Shown in pieces: positions 26,088 to 35,078 of a stretch of 58,234 bases of DNA. Numbering within the stretch: the first letter of the stretch is position 1; each line of letters opens with the position of its first letter. The translations under genes and the position numbers were made by a program. Source of the DNA: Defluviitaleaceae bacterium (GTDB taxonomy: Bacteria > Bacillota > Clostridia > Lachnospirales > WQUN01); contig WQZS01000020.1 in NCBI GenBank assembly GCA_009780585.1, positions 1 through 58,234 of the forward strand, given 5' to 3'. Below the pieces are notes generated by a model. That model was given only the letters and a program-made list of their open reading frames with translations. It searched no databases and was not told the origin of the DNA.

Positions 26088-26756
26088 TTATATTCCATAT
26101 TTTGTTTTTATCCTGTCGAGCTTGTCCAACATGGGGCGTGAAATTAAGAATAAAAAGACCGCCGTGGCAAAGGCATGGATTAAATCAAACGGAAATCCAA
26201 CGATATAGGAAAGTAAAAACATTTCACGCGTGGGTTGGGGTTGGAACATAAGTACCCCCGCGGGATTCATGATACCGCCGAAAATAATCAGCGTCGTTAA
26301 CGCGCCGAAAATTACTAATATTACGGTATTGCGCTTCCTTTGGTAAAAGACAGCGCCCGCCAGGAGTCCGATAAACCCCATCGCGAACATTTGCCAAGGC
26401 GTCCATGGCCCCTGCCCGAAGAACATGTTACTGACGAAGACCGTCATCGCGCCGACAAGGAATCCCCGTTCCTTCCCCAACGCAACCCCACTGATGATAA
26501 CAACCGCGACAACGGGTTTAAATTGCGGGAACATAAAAAACGCGCCGCGCCCTGCCACGCCGATCGCGCATAGGACGGCGATGATCACCAATTCACGCGC
26601 GGCGGGTTTGCGTTTTTCGAATAAAAAAAAGAACGGCACCATGGCTTGTATAAGAATTAATACGGAAATAAAAAGGAATTGGCGGTCACCGAACAAATAT
26701 ATACCCGCAAAAACCGTCAACGGTACGGTAAGCAAAAGGGGGAAGGTGTATTTCAT
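26088..26756 (-). CDS. ECF transporter substrate-binding S component, CbrT-like
   Basis: A 222-residue membrane protein with six or so hydrophobic helices, the layout of ECF S components. The segments LCAIGVAGRGAFFMFPQFKP, GQGPWTPWQMFAMG and SYIVGFPFDLIHAFATAVF fit the S-component branch predicted for cobalamin or its precursors (CbrT). The assignment rests on the riboswitch upstream and on the sequence pattern, so the substrate is inferred. It is the last gene of the cobalamin-riboswitch operon and overlaps the ATPase gene by 4 bases (ATGA). Confidence 0.82.
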   Translation of the reverse strand: MKYTFPLLLTVPLTVFAGIYLFGDRQFLFISVLILIQAMVPFFFLFEKRKPAARELVIIAVLCAIGVAGRGAFFMFPQFKPVVAVVIISGVALGKERGFLVGAMTVFVSNMFFGQGPWTPWQMFAMGFIGLLAGAVFYQRKRNTVILVIFGALTTLIIFGGIMNPAGVLMFQPQPTREMFLLSYIVGFPFDLIHAFATAVFLFLISRPMLDKLDRIKTKYGI

Positions 26757-28396
26757 CGGGTATCCCCGCCCAACGCCCGAATGATGTCATTAACCGTTAC
26801 GGCATGGGGTAAAACATTCCGCGCCATGCGGTTCGCGTTTGTGGTATAAAAATAATTTCCGCCGAAGAAGCTCCGCGTATCGCTGTGCGCTATAATTGCG
26901 CCATCGAAGAATAACGCGCAGCGGTCGGCGTATTCCGCGCAAAACTCGATATCGTGGCTTACGAGGACGATCGCCGCGCCCGCGTTTGCCAGTTCACGTA
27001 ATATCCCCGCGAATATTTGCTTGTATTCCGCGTCCAATCCCTTCGTCGGCTCGTCAAGCAGCAATACCTCCGGTTTCGCAAGGAGCAGCTTTGCCAGCGC
27101 CGCACGTTGCTGTTCCCCGCCGGATAGGTCATAGGGGTGGCAATCGAGGAGCCTGTCCAATTTACATAGGGAAATTACGCGGAGCATTTCCTCCGGCGTA
27201 CCTTTCATTTCGTTTATATCTTCACCAACGGTTTTGCCGATAAACAACGCTTGCGGGTTTTGCGAAAGCATGTACACCTTTTTATCTGCGATGACTTTTC
27301 CGCGTTGGGGTTTATATATCCCCGCGGCGACGGACAACGCCGTCGTCTTACCCGTGCCGTTGCCGCCGAGGACAGCGGTAATTTCACCGTAATGGGCCGT
27401 AAACGAGGTTCCTTTCAAAACATCGGGGAGGTTCTTTTCATAACGGAACCAAATATCGCGCAAAACAAGCGCGGTTGAATTCGGAGTTCGGAATTTGGAA
27501 TTCGGAATAAAATGAGTAGGGGCGGTCGACAAACAACCGTGGGTTGCTTTTACTTTCTCCGCTAACCAAGCCGCGCCTTCCTGCACGGTAATGGGGCAAT
27601 CAGCGTCTTTTGCGCCGTTTATTCCGAACTCCTCCACCCCACCCCACACGCGCATAGGCGCGGGCATCGCGAGGAACATCCCCCGTTTTTTATCACGGAG
27701 CTGCAAGCCTACCTTGCGCGGTTCCCCGTCCGCGATGACGCGTCCGCCATCCATTACCACCGCGCGCGACGCCATCGGATACGCTTCTTCCAAACGATGT
27801 TCGGTCATGATGACCGTCACACCCAAATTCCGGTGTATTCCGGCTATGGTCGAAAGTAATTCCCCCGCCGCGATGGGGTCAAGCTGCGCGGTCGGTTCGT
27901 CCAAAACCAGTACGTCCGGCTGCATCGCCATGATCGAAGCCAATACAAGGATTTGCTTTTGGCCGCCGGAAAGTTCCTCTACGTTTTTATGGAACCATGT
28001 ATGTATCCCGAAAAAGCTCGCCATTTCAGCCACGCGCAAACGAATCGCTTCCGAAGGCAATCCCAGCGATTCCAAACCGAACGCCAGTTCATGCCATACC
28101 TTGTCGGTTACTATTTGGTTTTCCGCCGATTGGGACACGAAGCCGATTTTGACGGCGGCGTCCCGCGCGGGCAATTCATCGAAGGGGGTGCCTTCTAATA
28201 AGATAACCCCCGTTTTTTTACCGTGCGGCACGATGGAGGGTTTTATATGCCTGAGCAGCGTCGTCTTACCGCAGCCCGACGGACCGCAAAGGACGACGAA
28301 TTCACCCCGGTTTATACGCAGGTTTACGTCGGCAATCGCGGGTGTGTCCCGCGTGGGATAGGTGAATGTTAAGCCGTCGATGCGGAGTATTTCCAA
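26753..28396 (-). CDS. ECF transporter ATPase with two fused ABC domains
   Basis: A 547-residue energy-coupling ATPase that joins the A and A' subunits in one chain. Domain 1 has Walker A GPSGCGKTT (about 38-46), signature LSGGQKQ and Walker B VLVLDEPTAQLDP. Domain 2 (from about 310) has GGNGTGKTT, LSGGEQQ and VLLLDEPTKGLD. The linker at about 296-307 (PNSKFRTPNS) is encoded by an in-frame copy of the dispersed ATTCCGAATTC repeat. The start is a TTG at 28396 preceded by GAGG; it overlaps the T-component gene by 28 bases. It drives uptake through the S component. Confidence 0.93.
   Translation of the reverse strand: MEILRIDGLTFTYPTRDTPAIADVNLRINRGEFVVLCGPSGCGKTTLLRHIKPSIVPHGKKTGVILLEGTPFDELPARDAAVKIGFVSQSAENQIVTDKVWHELAFGLESLGLPSEAIRLRVAEMASFFGIHTWFHKNVEELSGGQKQILVLASIMAMQPDVLVLDEPTAQLDPIAAGELLSTIAGIHRNLGVTVIMTEHRLEEAYPMASRAVVMDGGRVIADGEPRKVGLQLRDKKRGMFLAMPAPMRVWGGVEEFGINGAKDADCPITVQEGAAWLAEKVKATHGCLSTAPTHFIPNSKFRTPNSTALVLRDIWFRYEKNLPDVLKGTSFTAHYGEITAVLGGNGTGKTTALSVAAGIYKPQRGKVIADKKVYMLSQNPQALFIGKTVGEDINEMKGTPEEMLRVISLCKLDRLLDCHPYDLSGGEQQRAALAKLLLAKPEVLLLDEPTKGLDAEYKQIFAGILRELANAGAAIVLVSHDIEFCAEYADRCALFFDGAIIAHSDTRSFFGGNYFYTTNANRMARNVLPHAVTVNDIIRALGGDTR
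27477..27508. repeat. In-frame dispersed repeat in the ECF ATPase linker
   Basis: GAATTCGGAGTTCGGAAT followed by another GAATTCGGAAT-like unit. It lies exactly between the two ABC domains and encodes PNSKFRTPNS. The same motif occurs in the VWA and ferritin-like genes. Confidence 0.65.
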
Positions 28397-29232
28397 CGGA
28401 ACGCCTCTTTCATGTTAAGGATGAGCGGAAATGCGCACAGCGCGAAATATACGCCGAAAAAAATATAAGTTGAGGTCGTCACTTCATGGACTTGTATGGC
28501 GGGAAAATAACGGAACCGCAACGCGCCCGTCGCCGCGCCCGTAAAAATTACCGCGGCGCAAAGCGTAATATACGCCAGCGCATAACCGTCGCGCCGATTA
28601 AAGGAAAAAATCGAAAAGGCCGTACGTCCGGGCAAGCCGTAGCCCCGCGCTTTCATGCTGTCCGCGGTTTCGATGGCGTTTTCCAACGCCCATGTGACCA
28701 GGATCGAAAGGGTTTTTACCAAGCCGGGCTTTTGTCCCATACCCCTTTGCGCGTTGCGGATCACCTTTGCTTGCGCGGCAAAACGCGGCACGAAGCGCAT
28801 CGACATGGAAAGCACCAGCGACAACACGGGTGCGATTCGGCCGAAGAGATAAATCATTTTTTCGCCTGTAATCACGGCGTTAAAGCACATAAACCACGCG
28901 ATAACGGTCACGAGCATCCCCGCGGCGGCGAACCCGTACAGCACGGATTCCAGCGTGACGGGGTTACCGTTGGGCAAATACGAAAGAATCGTCGCGCCTT
29001 GGTGGTTAAACAACGGATTCATCGCCGCCGTGATAATAAGCAGCGGCAGCATGAATACCAAACCAAAAAAAAGGGCTTTTTTCCCTTTTAAATATAACGC
29101 GTAACACGCCGCGCACAAAAAAGAAATCCCCAACAGTATCGGGTGGAGGAAAAACATCGCGCATCCGATAACCGCCGCGAAGTATAGGAAATTTACGATC
29201 GGATGATAAAACGCGAACGCGTCCCTTACCAT
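28369..29232 (-). CDS. ECF transporter transmembrane T component
   Basis: A 287-residue energy-coupling membrane protein. It has several hydrophobic helices and the two cytoplasmic coupling-helix motifs: VIRNAQRGMG and DSMKARGYGLPGR, the second being the conserved Ala-Arg-Gly signature that docks on the ATPase. It links ATP hydrolysis to toppling of the S component. It overlaps the preceding lipoprotein gene by 7 bases and the ATPase gene by 28. In context it belongs to a dedicated transporter with its own A and S subunits. Confidence 0.92.
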   Translation of the reverse strand: MVRDAFAFYHPIVNFLYFAAVIGCAMFFLHPILLGISFLCAACYALYLKGKKALFFGLVFMLPLLIITAAMNPLFNHQGATILSYLPNGNPVTLESVLYGFAAAGMLVTVIAWFMCFNAVITGEKMIYLFGRIAPVLSLVLSMSMRFVPRFAAQAKVIRNAQRGMGQKPGLVKTLSILVTWALENAIETADSMKARGYGLPGRTAFSIFSFNRRDGYALAYITLCAAVIFTGAATGALRFRYFPAIQVHEVTTSTYIFFGVYFALCAFPLILNMKEAFRWKYSASTA

Positions 29233-29744
29233 GCGTCATCGTCCATCCCGAGGTCACGCCCTAAGTCGAGCGTATACGCCCACACGATTACATCCCCCGC
29301 CCTGACGATATACGACGACGCGCTGACGTTGGGGATTTCGCCGTTGACGATATATTTCCAACCAGACAACGGTCCGGCGTCGTAAGCGTAGATATTATGA
29401 ATAGCCTCAATGTATGCGTCCCCGATGACAGGCGTAAAGCGTGCGGCCATGTGCATACGGTTATCGCGCGTTACCCGTTGGAGCAAGTCGAAAACGCTGT
29501 CACCCTCGTATGCCGCAATCTGTAATTCGGGGATAAGGACGCCGTCATCGGGGACGAGTTCGTGTTTGTCCCTGTCCAACATGTCCATGTTCTTTACGAG
29601 GTTATCCACGCGGATGGAAAATGTGACGGAAAAATCGTCATCCGTTTTGTAGGGCTTTCCGCCGCAGGAAGTCAATATAAAAATAAAAAGCACCGCCGAT
29701 ATTATCGGCAATGCTCTTTTTATCTTATTTATACTATCCTTCAT
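29226..29744 (-). CDS. DUF4430 (transcobalamin C-terminal-like) lipoprotein
   Basis: A 172-residue predicted lipoprotein with signal peptide ending in ILTSC. Residues about 36-165 form one DUF4430 domain: FSVTFSIRVDNLVKNMD, GDSVFDLLQRVTRDN, then AGPLSGWKYIVNGEIPNVSA and AGDVIVWAYTLDLGRDLG, the last giving the conserved Gly-D-x-I-x-W-x-Y/F pattern. This family contains the C-terminal (beta) domain of transcobalamin. Anchored to the membrane next to the transporter, it is a candidate acceptor that presents B12 to the S component. It overlaps both neighbours. Confidence 0.85.
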   Translation of the reverse strand: MKDSINKIKRALPIISAVLFIFILTSCGGKPYKTDDDFSVTFSIRVDNLVKNMDMLDRDKHELVPDDGVLIPELQIAAYEGDSVFDLLQRVTRDNRMHMAARFTPVIGDAYIEAIHNIYAYDAGPLSGWKYIVNGEIPNVSASSYIVRAGDVIVWAYTLDLGRDLGMDDDAW

Positions 29745-30649
29745 CGCGCGTGATAAACGGTCAGCGCATACGCGGCTTGCACCGTAGCCAACGCGTTTAT
29801 CCGATTAGGATGGGTATCGCGAATGAAACCGCCGAGTTCGGGATTAAACCATTGCAACAAGACTTGCACGTAATAGGCCGCCCTATCCGCGTAATCATCC
29901 CCCAACAGGGTTAAAGCGATGATCATCTGCGCGGTGCTTTCCGCGTCGCGGAAGGTTTGCGCTTCGAGCCAATCCAATGCCAAATTAACCGTACGCGCGG
30001 CGCGTTCGTCACCCCGCCGATAATGCGGCGCGATCGCTTGTAAGGCCATCGCGGTTACGTCAATGTCAAAGACCGATGCGGGTTGCGCGGGGTTTAGGCT
30101 CCACGTACCGTCCGCGCGCTGCGCGTTGTATAGGCTCAATAAATATAAACGGCTGCTGATTCCCACGGTTTCCAAAGTGATCAACGCGTAGATATCCACC
30201 AGCACGGTACGGTTGATGGCGTGTCTGTGCGACGTGGGGACAAACCACCGAAACGGCTCGATCAAGTTATGCCCGTGATGATTTGCCGAGTTTAAACCCA
30301 ATTCATCCAAAGCCAACGTTATGCGCTGGTAGTCCGTCCAGCGGCGCAGCGACGGCGGCGTTAAACCCGCGTCGATTTCCGACAGCACACTTTCCAAATC
30401 GGCAAGCCACGCCGCCGCCCACGGGTCATCCGCGTTTATCCTCCCCGCGCGGGCGAGGGCGCGAACCGCCCATTCTCCTACTACGCCGCCTACCTGCGGG
30501 CCGTTGGGGGTGGCTTCCAGTAACCAATCGAGCGAAGCATCCATGGCGGGGATTGAAGCATCCATGGCGGGCCTTGCCGCACCGACAGGCACGGCAAAGC
30601 CAACCGCCAATAAAAACGCGAGGATTAAACCTGTTATTTTTTTGTTCAT
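29741..30649 (-). CDS. Secreted alpha/alpha-toroid protein, intrinsic-factor alpha-domain-like
   Basis: A 302-residue protein with a Sec signal peptide (about 1-24, ending GAARP). The mature part has about six repeated helix pairs of the terpenoid-cyclase/prenyltransferase toroid type: DWLLEATPNGPQVGGVVGEW, YQRITLALDELGLN, YALITLETVGIS, DVTAMALQAIAPHY, STAQMIIALTLLGDD and ATVQAAYALTVYHAR. QW-like or catalytic DxDD motifs of cyclases are not seen, so an enzyme is unlikely. The same fold makes the N-terminal domain of intrinsic factor and transcobalamin. Being encoded between two DUF4430 genes behind a cobalamin riboswitch, it is inferred to bind a corrinoid outside the cell. Confidence 0.8.
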   Translation of the reverse strand: MNKKITGLILAFLLAVGFAVPVGAARPAMDASIPAMDASLDWLLEATPNGPQVGGVVGEWAVRALARAGRINADDPWAAAWLADLESVLSEIDAGLTPPSLRRWTDYQRITLALDELGLNSANHHGHNLIEPFRWFVPTSHRHAINRTVLVDIYALITLETVGISSRLYLLSLYNAQRADGTWSLNPAQPASVFDIDVTAMALQAIAPHYRRGDERAARTVNLALDWLEAQTFRDAESTAQMIIALTLLGDDYADRAAYYVQVLLQWFNPELGGFIRDTHPNRINALATVQAAYALTVYHAR

Positions 30650-30650
30650 T

Positions 30651-31775
30651 TTACCAAGCGACCATTAGGCTATAAATCATTTCCGCGGCTTCCGCACGGG
30701 TCAGTACATCCGAATCCTCCCAAGCGACATCGAAGCCCAGCATACCCAGGAATTCGACATCGGTAACGGGCCGTTGCGGGTCAAAATATTCCCCCGCTTC
30801 AATGATCCCAATCGCTACCGCCCATACCGCCGCGTTAGAGAACCAACGCCGTTCCGGTACATCCTTGAATACATGCCCGCTTTCCGTTACGGGACGGCCT
30901 TCCAAGCGCCAAGCCACCGTCACCGCCATCGCACGTGTAAATTCCGTATGCGGGTCGAATCGGTCCTCTTCTACGCCCACCATCAGTCCGATGATATGCA
31001 TAAACCACACGGGTACAAAGAACCAATCATCCTCGTCAACATCCGTAAACGGATTTTCCCACACGGGCATCGTTATAGTGAACGGATCAATGATAAATTC
31101 CGGCAGGTAACTAAGCACGTCTTCGACCATTTCGTCCGTCGTATGGGGGTCGATGATGAACGAAAGCATGACATCTTGGAAATATTCGTCCAGCCCGGAT
31201 GTAAACAACGCGCGGATCATTTCCGTTTTATCCGCGTGTTCATACAACGGGTCCGTCCAAAAGCCCCTATCCTCGCCCAAGCCCAAATCCGCGCCCCATC
31301 CCTCGATGGAGAATTGCCAGCGCACCACATCGCCGTCTTGCAAAATATAATCGCTTGCGCCGACGTCAGCCATGACATGGTTGACGGTAAATATCCAGCC
31401 GCTGTATTCCGTATAATCGAAGCTCCCCAGCGAACCGTCGCCCGCGCCCGCACCCAACTCGACCGTTATATACGGCGGCGGGTTCGGCTCACGGTCCAAA
31501 TATATGCCGTGGATTCGGTCAAGCCCGCCCCAGGGGGTCAGGTCATATTCGTATCCCCATTCCCTCAGCGTATCGGTCGTGAAATCCAGCACATTCGTAC
31601 CGGCGGGTACATCCGTTTCCAACAGCACCACATAGAAGCCATGCCCCAGGTTGTACCCTTCAAAGGTGATGTACACCCTTATCATCGGTTCCGATTCGGC
31701 ACGCACTTGCAAAGCCCCATAAAAAAAGGCCGCCAACAATGTGAGCGCCAACACAAAAAACCTTACTTTTTTCAT
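30651..31775 (-). CDS. DUF4430 protein with S-layer homology repeats
   Basis: A 374-residue exported protein. A Sec signal peptide (about 1-26, ending VRAES) precedes a DUF4430 domain (about 31-165: TNVLDFTTDTLREWGYEYD, YSGWIFTVNHVMADVG, DGDVVRWQFSIEGWGADLG). After a linker come SLH repeats: FTDVDEDDWFFVPVWFMHII with FDPHTEFTRAMAVTVAWRL, FKDVPERRWFSNAAVWAV with FDPQRPVTDVEFLGM, and a partial third with LTRAEAAEMIY. SLH repeats bind secondary cell-wall polymers, so this protein sits on the outer wall. It is the first gene after the cobalamin riboswitch and may be the outermost B12 catcher. Confidence 0.88.
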   Translation of the reverse strand: MKKVRFFVLALTLLAAFFYGALQVRAESEPMIRVYITFEGYNLGHGFYVVLLETDVPAGTNVLDFTTDTLREWGYEYDLTPWGGLDRIHGIYLDREPNPPPYITVELGAGAGDGSLGSFDYTEYSGWIFTVNHVMADVGASDYILQDGDVVRWQFSIEGWGADLGLGEDRGFWTDPLYEHADKTEMIRALFTSGLDEYFQDVMLSFIIDPHTTDEMVEDVLSYLPEFIIDPFTITMPVWENPFTDVDEDDWFFVPVWFMHIIGLMVGVEEDRFDPHTEFTRAMAVTVAWRLEGRPVTESGHVFKDVPERRWFSNAAVWAVAIGIIEAGEYFDPQRPVTDVEFLGMLGFDVAWEDSDVLTRAEAAEMIYSLMVAW

Positions 31776-31779
31776 TGCG

Positions 31780-31926
31780 ATTCTCCTCTCGCTCCGTTCG
31801 GGGAAGCGGTAATTTTACACCGCGGCATATCTGACTTATCGGCGGCGGTTTTACCCGTGCCGCATCACAGTGACCCGCTCGCAGGGATTTTCACCCTATT
31901 CTGCCTTTCCCATCGGGATGCGGTGT
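31780..31926 (-). promoter_or_regulatory. Cobalamin (B12) riboswitch
   Basis: On the minus strand the leader has the cobalamin-aptamer hallmarks in order: GGGAAAGGCAG, GGGTGAAAATCCC, GCGAGCGGGTCACTGTGA and the B12 box AAGTCAGATATGCC. The outer P1 helix is ACACCGC (about 31920-31926) with GCGGTGT (31817-31823). The 3' strand of P1 can instead pair with ACCGC just downstream (GCGGT, 8-base loop, ACCGC), a possible switching hairpin, followed by AGAGGAG and the first start codon. Binding of B12 is expected to turn the operon off. A TATAAT lies at 31950-31955, before the aptamer. Confidence 0.93.
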
Positions 31927-32090
31927 TTTTATACAATTAAAGACATTCTATTATACCGAACGCGGGATTGCAAGGATAGCCGCACGCTTTTTTAACTACG
32001 CAAATAAATTCGGCGCCGGTGCAAAGTCGCTATATGGAGGGTTACTGCATAATGATAATAGAGAAGTATTATAGAAGGAGCTGGATTCAT

Positions 32091-34298
32091 ATGAAACTAA
32101 GTATCCGCACAAAAATAATCAGCGGGTTTCTGATGATATTCTTAATCGGCATGACGATGGGTGTATACAGCCTTGCGTCCGCCCGCCGGCTTTCAACGAT
32201 GCTTGAACGCCTCGATGACTTGCAATTGGCATACAAGGAAATTGATCAGGTTTTAATCGCTCATTACAATTGGCAGCAGAACCTGTACAACGCCGTATTC
32301 GGCGGCAGGTCGTTTACCGGGTCCGTCAATCCGGATACCTGCACCCTCGGCCAATGGCTGCACAGCGACGGGGCGACAGCACACGCCAACAGAAATGTAC
32401 GGAACCTTTTGGAAAAAATAGAAGAACCGCATAGGATTATCCATGTCGACGCCGAACTGGTATTAAATCATGTGGCAGCGGGGAACACCGACGAAGCCTA
32501 CGCAATCTTTTGGAGTCGGGTACTGCCGAGCGCCGACTTGTCGATTTCATTGCTTAACGATATAACAACGGAATATGAGAAAATGCTGGACGCGCATAAC
32601 GATTCGATTGACGCGGCACAAGCGCAGGCGTATACCGTGATCATTGTGTTGCTTGTTTCGGCTGTTTTATTAAGCGTCATCTTAATCGTTACGGTAACCA
32701 GAAGCATACTCAAACCCATTAAGAAGCTGGTCACCGTGGCACAAAGCGTTGCTGACGGCAACCTCGCCGTACAAACCGACGCTTCGGTTGACGATGAAAT
32801 CGGTAAGCTGTCGAAGGCTTTTTCCGATGTAATCAACGTCATCAACGTACTGATGGATGACTTGACGGCGATTAAACGGGAGGTAAACATTAACGGCGAC
32901 ATTGATTTCCGTTTAAAACCCGAAAAATACAAAGGCTCGTACCGGGAAGTTATATCGGGCATTAATGACCTGACCGAAGGTTTTATCAATGATGTTCTCG
33001 CCGTATTAAACGCTTTGACCGAGATAGCCGACGGGAATTTCAATTCGAAGGTAAACAAACTCCCCGGCAAGAAAATCGTGTTGTACGACCGTTTCATGGA
33101 ATTGCAAACGGAGCTCCGCGCCATCCAAAACGAAATCGAAACCCTTGCGGTATTTGCGTCCGACGGCAGGCTCGACACACGTTCCAATGCCGACAACCAC
33201 AAGGGGAATTGGAAAATCATGCTTAATGAATTGAATACCCTCGTAAACGCCGTGGAACAGCCGCTCCTTGAAGTGGAGCAGGCAAATCTCGCCATGTCGG
33301 AAGGCGAATTCAACAAACGCGTAAACGGTGATTATAAAGGGAAATTCGGTTCGTTAAAAATCGCCGTAAACCAAACGCAGGAAACGACCCTTGCCTATAT
33401 CAACGAAATAACGCGGGTGCTTGGCGCGATGGCAAACGGGGATTTGACGGTTTCGGTAAACCGCGCGTTTGCCGGAAGCTACGCCCCGATTAAAGATTCG
33501 TTGGGTATTATCCTCCAGGCCCTTACCAAAACGATGGATGAAATCAGCAACTCCTCCGAAAACGTATTGGTAGGCTCACGGCAAATATCCAAAAGCGCGA
33601 CCGTGTTGGCGCAGGGTGCGACCACACAGGCCAGTTCCATACAGGAATTGACCGCTTTGGTTACGGTAATCAACGAAAAATCACAGAGCAACGCAAGCAG
33701 CGCGCAGGAAGCGAAACAGATAGCGGAAACATCGAAGTCCAACGCCGAAATCGGCAACCGCGAAATGGCGAAGCTGCTGGAAGCGATGGACGGTATCGCC
33801 CAATCGTCAAAGAAAATCAGCAATATAATCAGGGTAATCGAAGACATTTCCTTCCAAACCAACCTCCTCGCCCTTAACGCCGCGGTTGAGGCCGCACGCG
33901 CGGGTGAGCACGGGAAGGGGTTTTCGGTCGTCGCGGAGGAAGTCCGTAACCTCGCGGGTAAAAGCTCCAACGCCGCGCGTGAAACGGGTGAGTTGATAGA
34001 GGATGCCATCGTTAAGGTAAACGACGGCTCGAAATGCGCCGAGGACACCGCGAGCAGTTTACGGAACATCGTAGACAACGTAATTTATATGTCGGACGTA
34101 ATCGGCAATATTTACGAGGCGTCCAACAGCCAAAAACACGATGTCGGCGAAGTCGGCGCGGGGATGAACACCATAAACAACGTCGTCCAAGCTAATTCCG
34201 CCACAAGCGAGGAATGTGCGGCTTCGTCGGAAGAATTAAGTTCGCAAGCGGAGATGCTAAAGAATATGATTGCGTTTTTTAAGATAAAAAGGTATTGA
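32091..34298 (+). CDS. Methyl-accepting chemotaxis protein with extracytoplasmic CZB-like domain
   Basis: A 735-residue chemoreceptor. TM1 is at about 8-30 and TM2 at about 180-205. The segment between them contains a CZB-like zinc-site pattern: H58 in [10 protein letters not shown]84 in [11 protein letters not shown], and H114 and H118 in [12 protein letters not shown] domains sense zinc or oxidants such as HOCl through the Cys ligand. After TM2 come HAMP domains in series ([20 protein letters not shown], later copies at about 410-480), then the signalling domain with tip [20 protein letters not shown] at about 588-607. The start at 32091 follows GGAG by 10 bases; 24 upstream codons are rejected. 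Divergent from the riboswitch operon. Confidence 0.9.
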   Translation: MKLSIRTKIISGFLMIFLIGMTMGVYSLASARRLSTMLERLDDLQLAYKEIDQVLIAHYNWQQNLYNAVFGGRSFTGSVNPDTCTLGQWLHSDGATAHANRNVRNLLEKIEEPHRIIHVDAELVLNHVAAGNTDEAYAIFWSRVLPSADLSISLLNDITTEYEKMLDAHNDSIDAAQAQAYTVIIVLLVSAVLLSVILIVTVTRSILKPIKKLVTVAQSVADGNLAVQTDASVDDEIGKLSKAFSDVINVINVLMDDLTAIKREVNINGDIDFRLKPEKYKGSYREVISGINDLTEGFINDVLAVLNALTEIADGNFNSKVNKLPGKKIVLYDRFMELQTELRAIQNEIETLAVFASDGRLDTRSNADNHKGNWKIMLNELNTLVNAVEQPLLEVEQANLAMSEGEFNKRVNGDYKGKFGSLKIAVNQTQETTLAYINEITRVLGAMANGDLTVSVNRAFAGSYAPIKDSLGIILQALTKTMDEISNSSENVLVGSRQISKSATVLAQGATTQASSIQELTALVTVINEKSQSNASSAQEAKQIAETSKSNAEIGNREMAKLLEAMDGIAQSSKKISNIIRVIEDISFQTNLLALNAAVEAARAGEHGKGFSVVAEEVRNLAGKSSNAARETGELIEDAIVKVNDGSKCAEDTASSLRNIVDNVIYMSDVIGNIYEASNSQKHDVGEVGAGMNTINNVVQANSATSEECAASSEELSSQAEMLKNMIAFFKIKRY

Positions 34299-34345
34299 CA
34301 ATGCGTATTTAATATAAAATAGTGCTGATGGCGTTCTTTAACGGT

Positions 34346-35068
34346 TCATAAACCGATTAACCAATCGGCGGCGTTCGGCTCCTTGTAGCCGCACGCTTTT
34401 TTTATAAACTCCACCAACCCTTCCCCGCGTTCGCCGAGGGCGTCCATTAAAATATCCCCTACTACGACACCCTCGTGCAGTACCACCGCGCGGGTGATGA
34501 ACATTTCGATTTCCTCGATTTGGTGGGTGGCGATGAGTACGGCTTCATGGGGTTGGATAATCGATATCATCAGCTTAAGGAAATCGCGGCGGGTGAATAA
34601 ATCCTTACCGAGGAAGGGTTCGTCCATCAGGATATAATCCGCGCCCCGGCTCATGCCGACGGCGATTTCCAGCTTGGCGCGCTGCCCTTTAGAAAGGGTG
34701 CGCGCTTTTTTATCGGGTTCGAGCGCGAAGAATTCCAGCAGCTTGCCGTAACGCGCCGCGTTGAAGCGGGGGAGCATGGCCGCGTAGAATTCGCCGTGGT
34801 CGCGCGGGGTCATGTCGGGGAAGAAGCTCCCCTCTTCGGTGATGAAGGCGATTTTTCCGTAGGTATTACCCTTTATCGGGCTGTCGTCCAACGTCACCCA
34901 ACCGTTGCTTAGGTTAAGCAAACCCATGACGGTTTTAAGCAGGGTGGATTTGCCCGCGCCGTTCGCGCCGAACAAGCCGACGACTTCGCCCCGCTTCAGG
35001 GTCAGCGTAACGTTGCGCAACGCGACACGGCTACCGTAATATTTCCAAATGCCTTGAACGCTTAACAT
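34346..35068 (-). CDS. ABC transporter ATP-binding protein (YtrB-like)
   Basis: A 240-residue ABC ATPase with Walker A GLFGANGAGKST, signature LSKGQRAKLE and Walker B DYILMDEPFLG. The signature LSKGQ and the overall pattern fit the YtrB/EcsA-like exporters of Firmicutes. It is the last gene of the operon GntR regulator, membrane protein, secreted protein, ATPase, and starts 10 bases after the secreted-protein gene. It probably powers export or membrane remodelling in response to an envelope signal. It ends 47 bases from the convergent chemoreceptor. Confidence 0.92.
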   Translation of the reverse strand: MLSVQGIWKYYGSRVALRNVTLTLKRGEVVGLFGANGAGKSTLLKTVMGLLNLSNGWVTLDDSPIKGNTYGKIAFITEEGSFFPDMTPRDHGEFYAAMLPRFNAARYGKLLEFFALEPDKKARTLSKGQRAKLEIAVGMSRGADYILMDEPFLGKDLFTRRDFLKLMISIIQPHEAVLIATHQIEEIEMFITRAVVLHEGVVVGDILMDALGERGEGLVEFIKKACGYKEPNAADWLIGL

Positions 35069-35078
35069 AATTCTCTCC

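Noticed and set aside
27477..27508. CRISPR-like repeats
   Set aside because: The repeats are short, AT-rich and without unique spacers of constant length. No CRISPR array or cas gene is in the window.
31940..32090. Possible sigma-D promoter or c-di-GMP riboswitch before the CZB-like chemoreceptor
   Set aside because: Some boxes look alike (TAAA, CGCTATAT), but spacing is wrong for sigma-D, and no GEMM aptamer motifs could be aligned.
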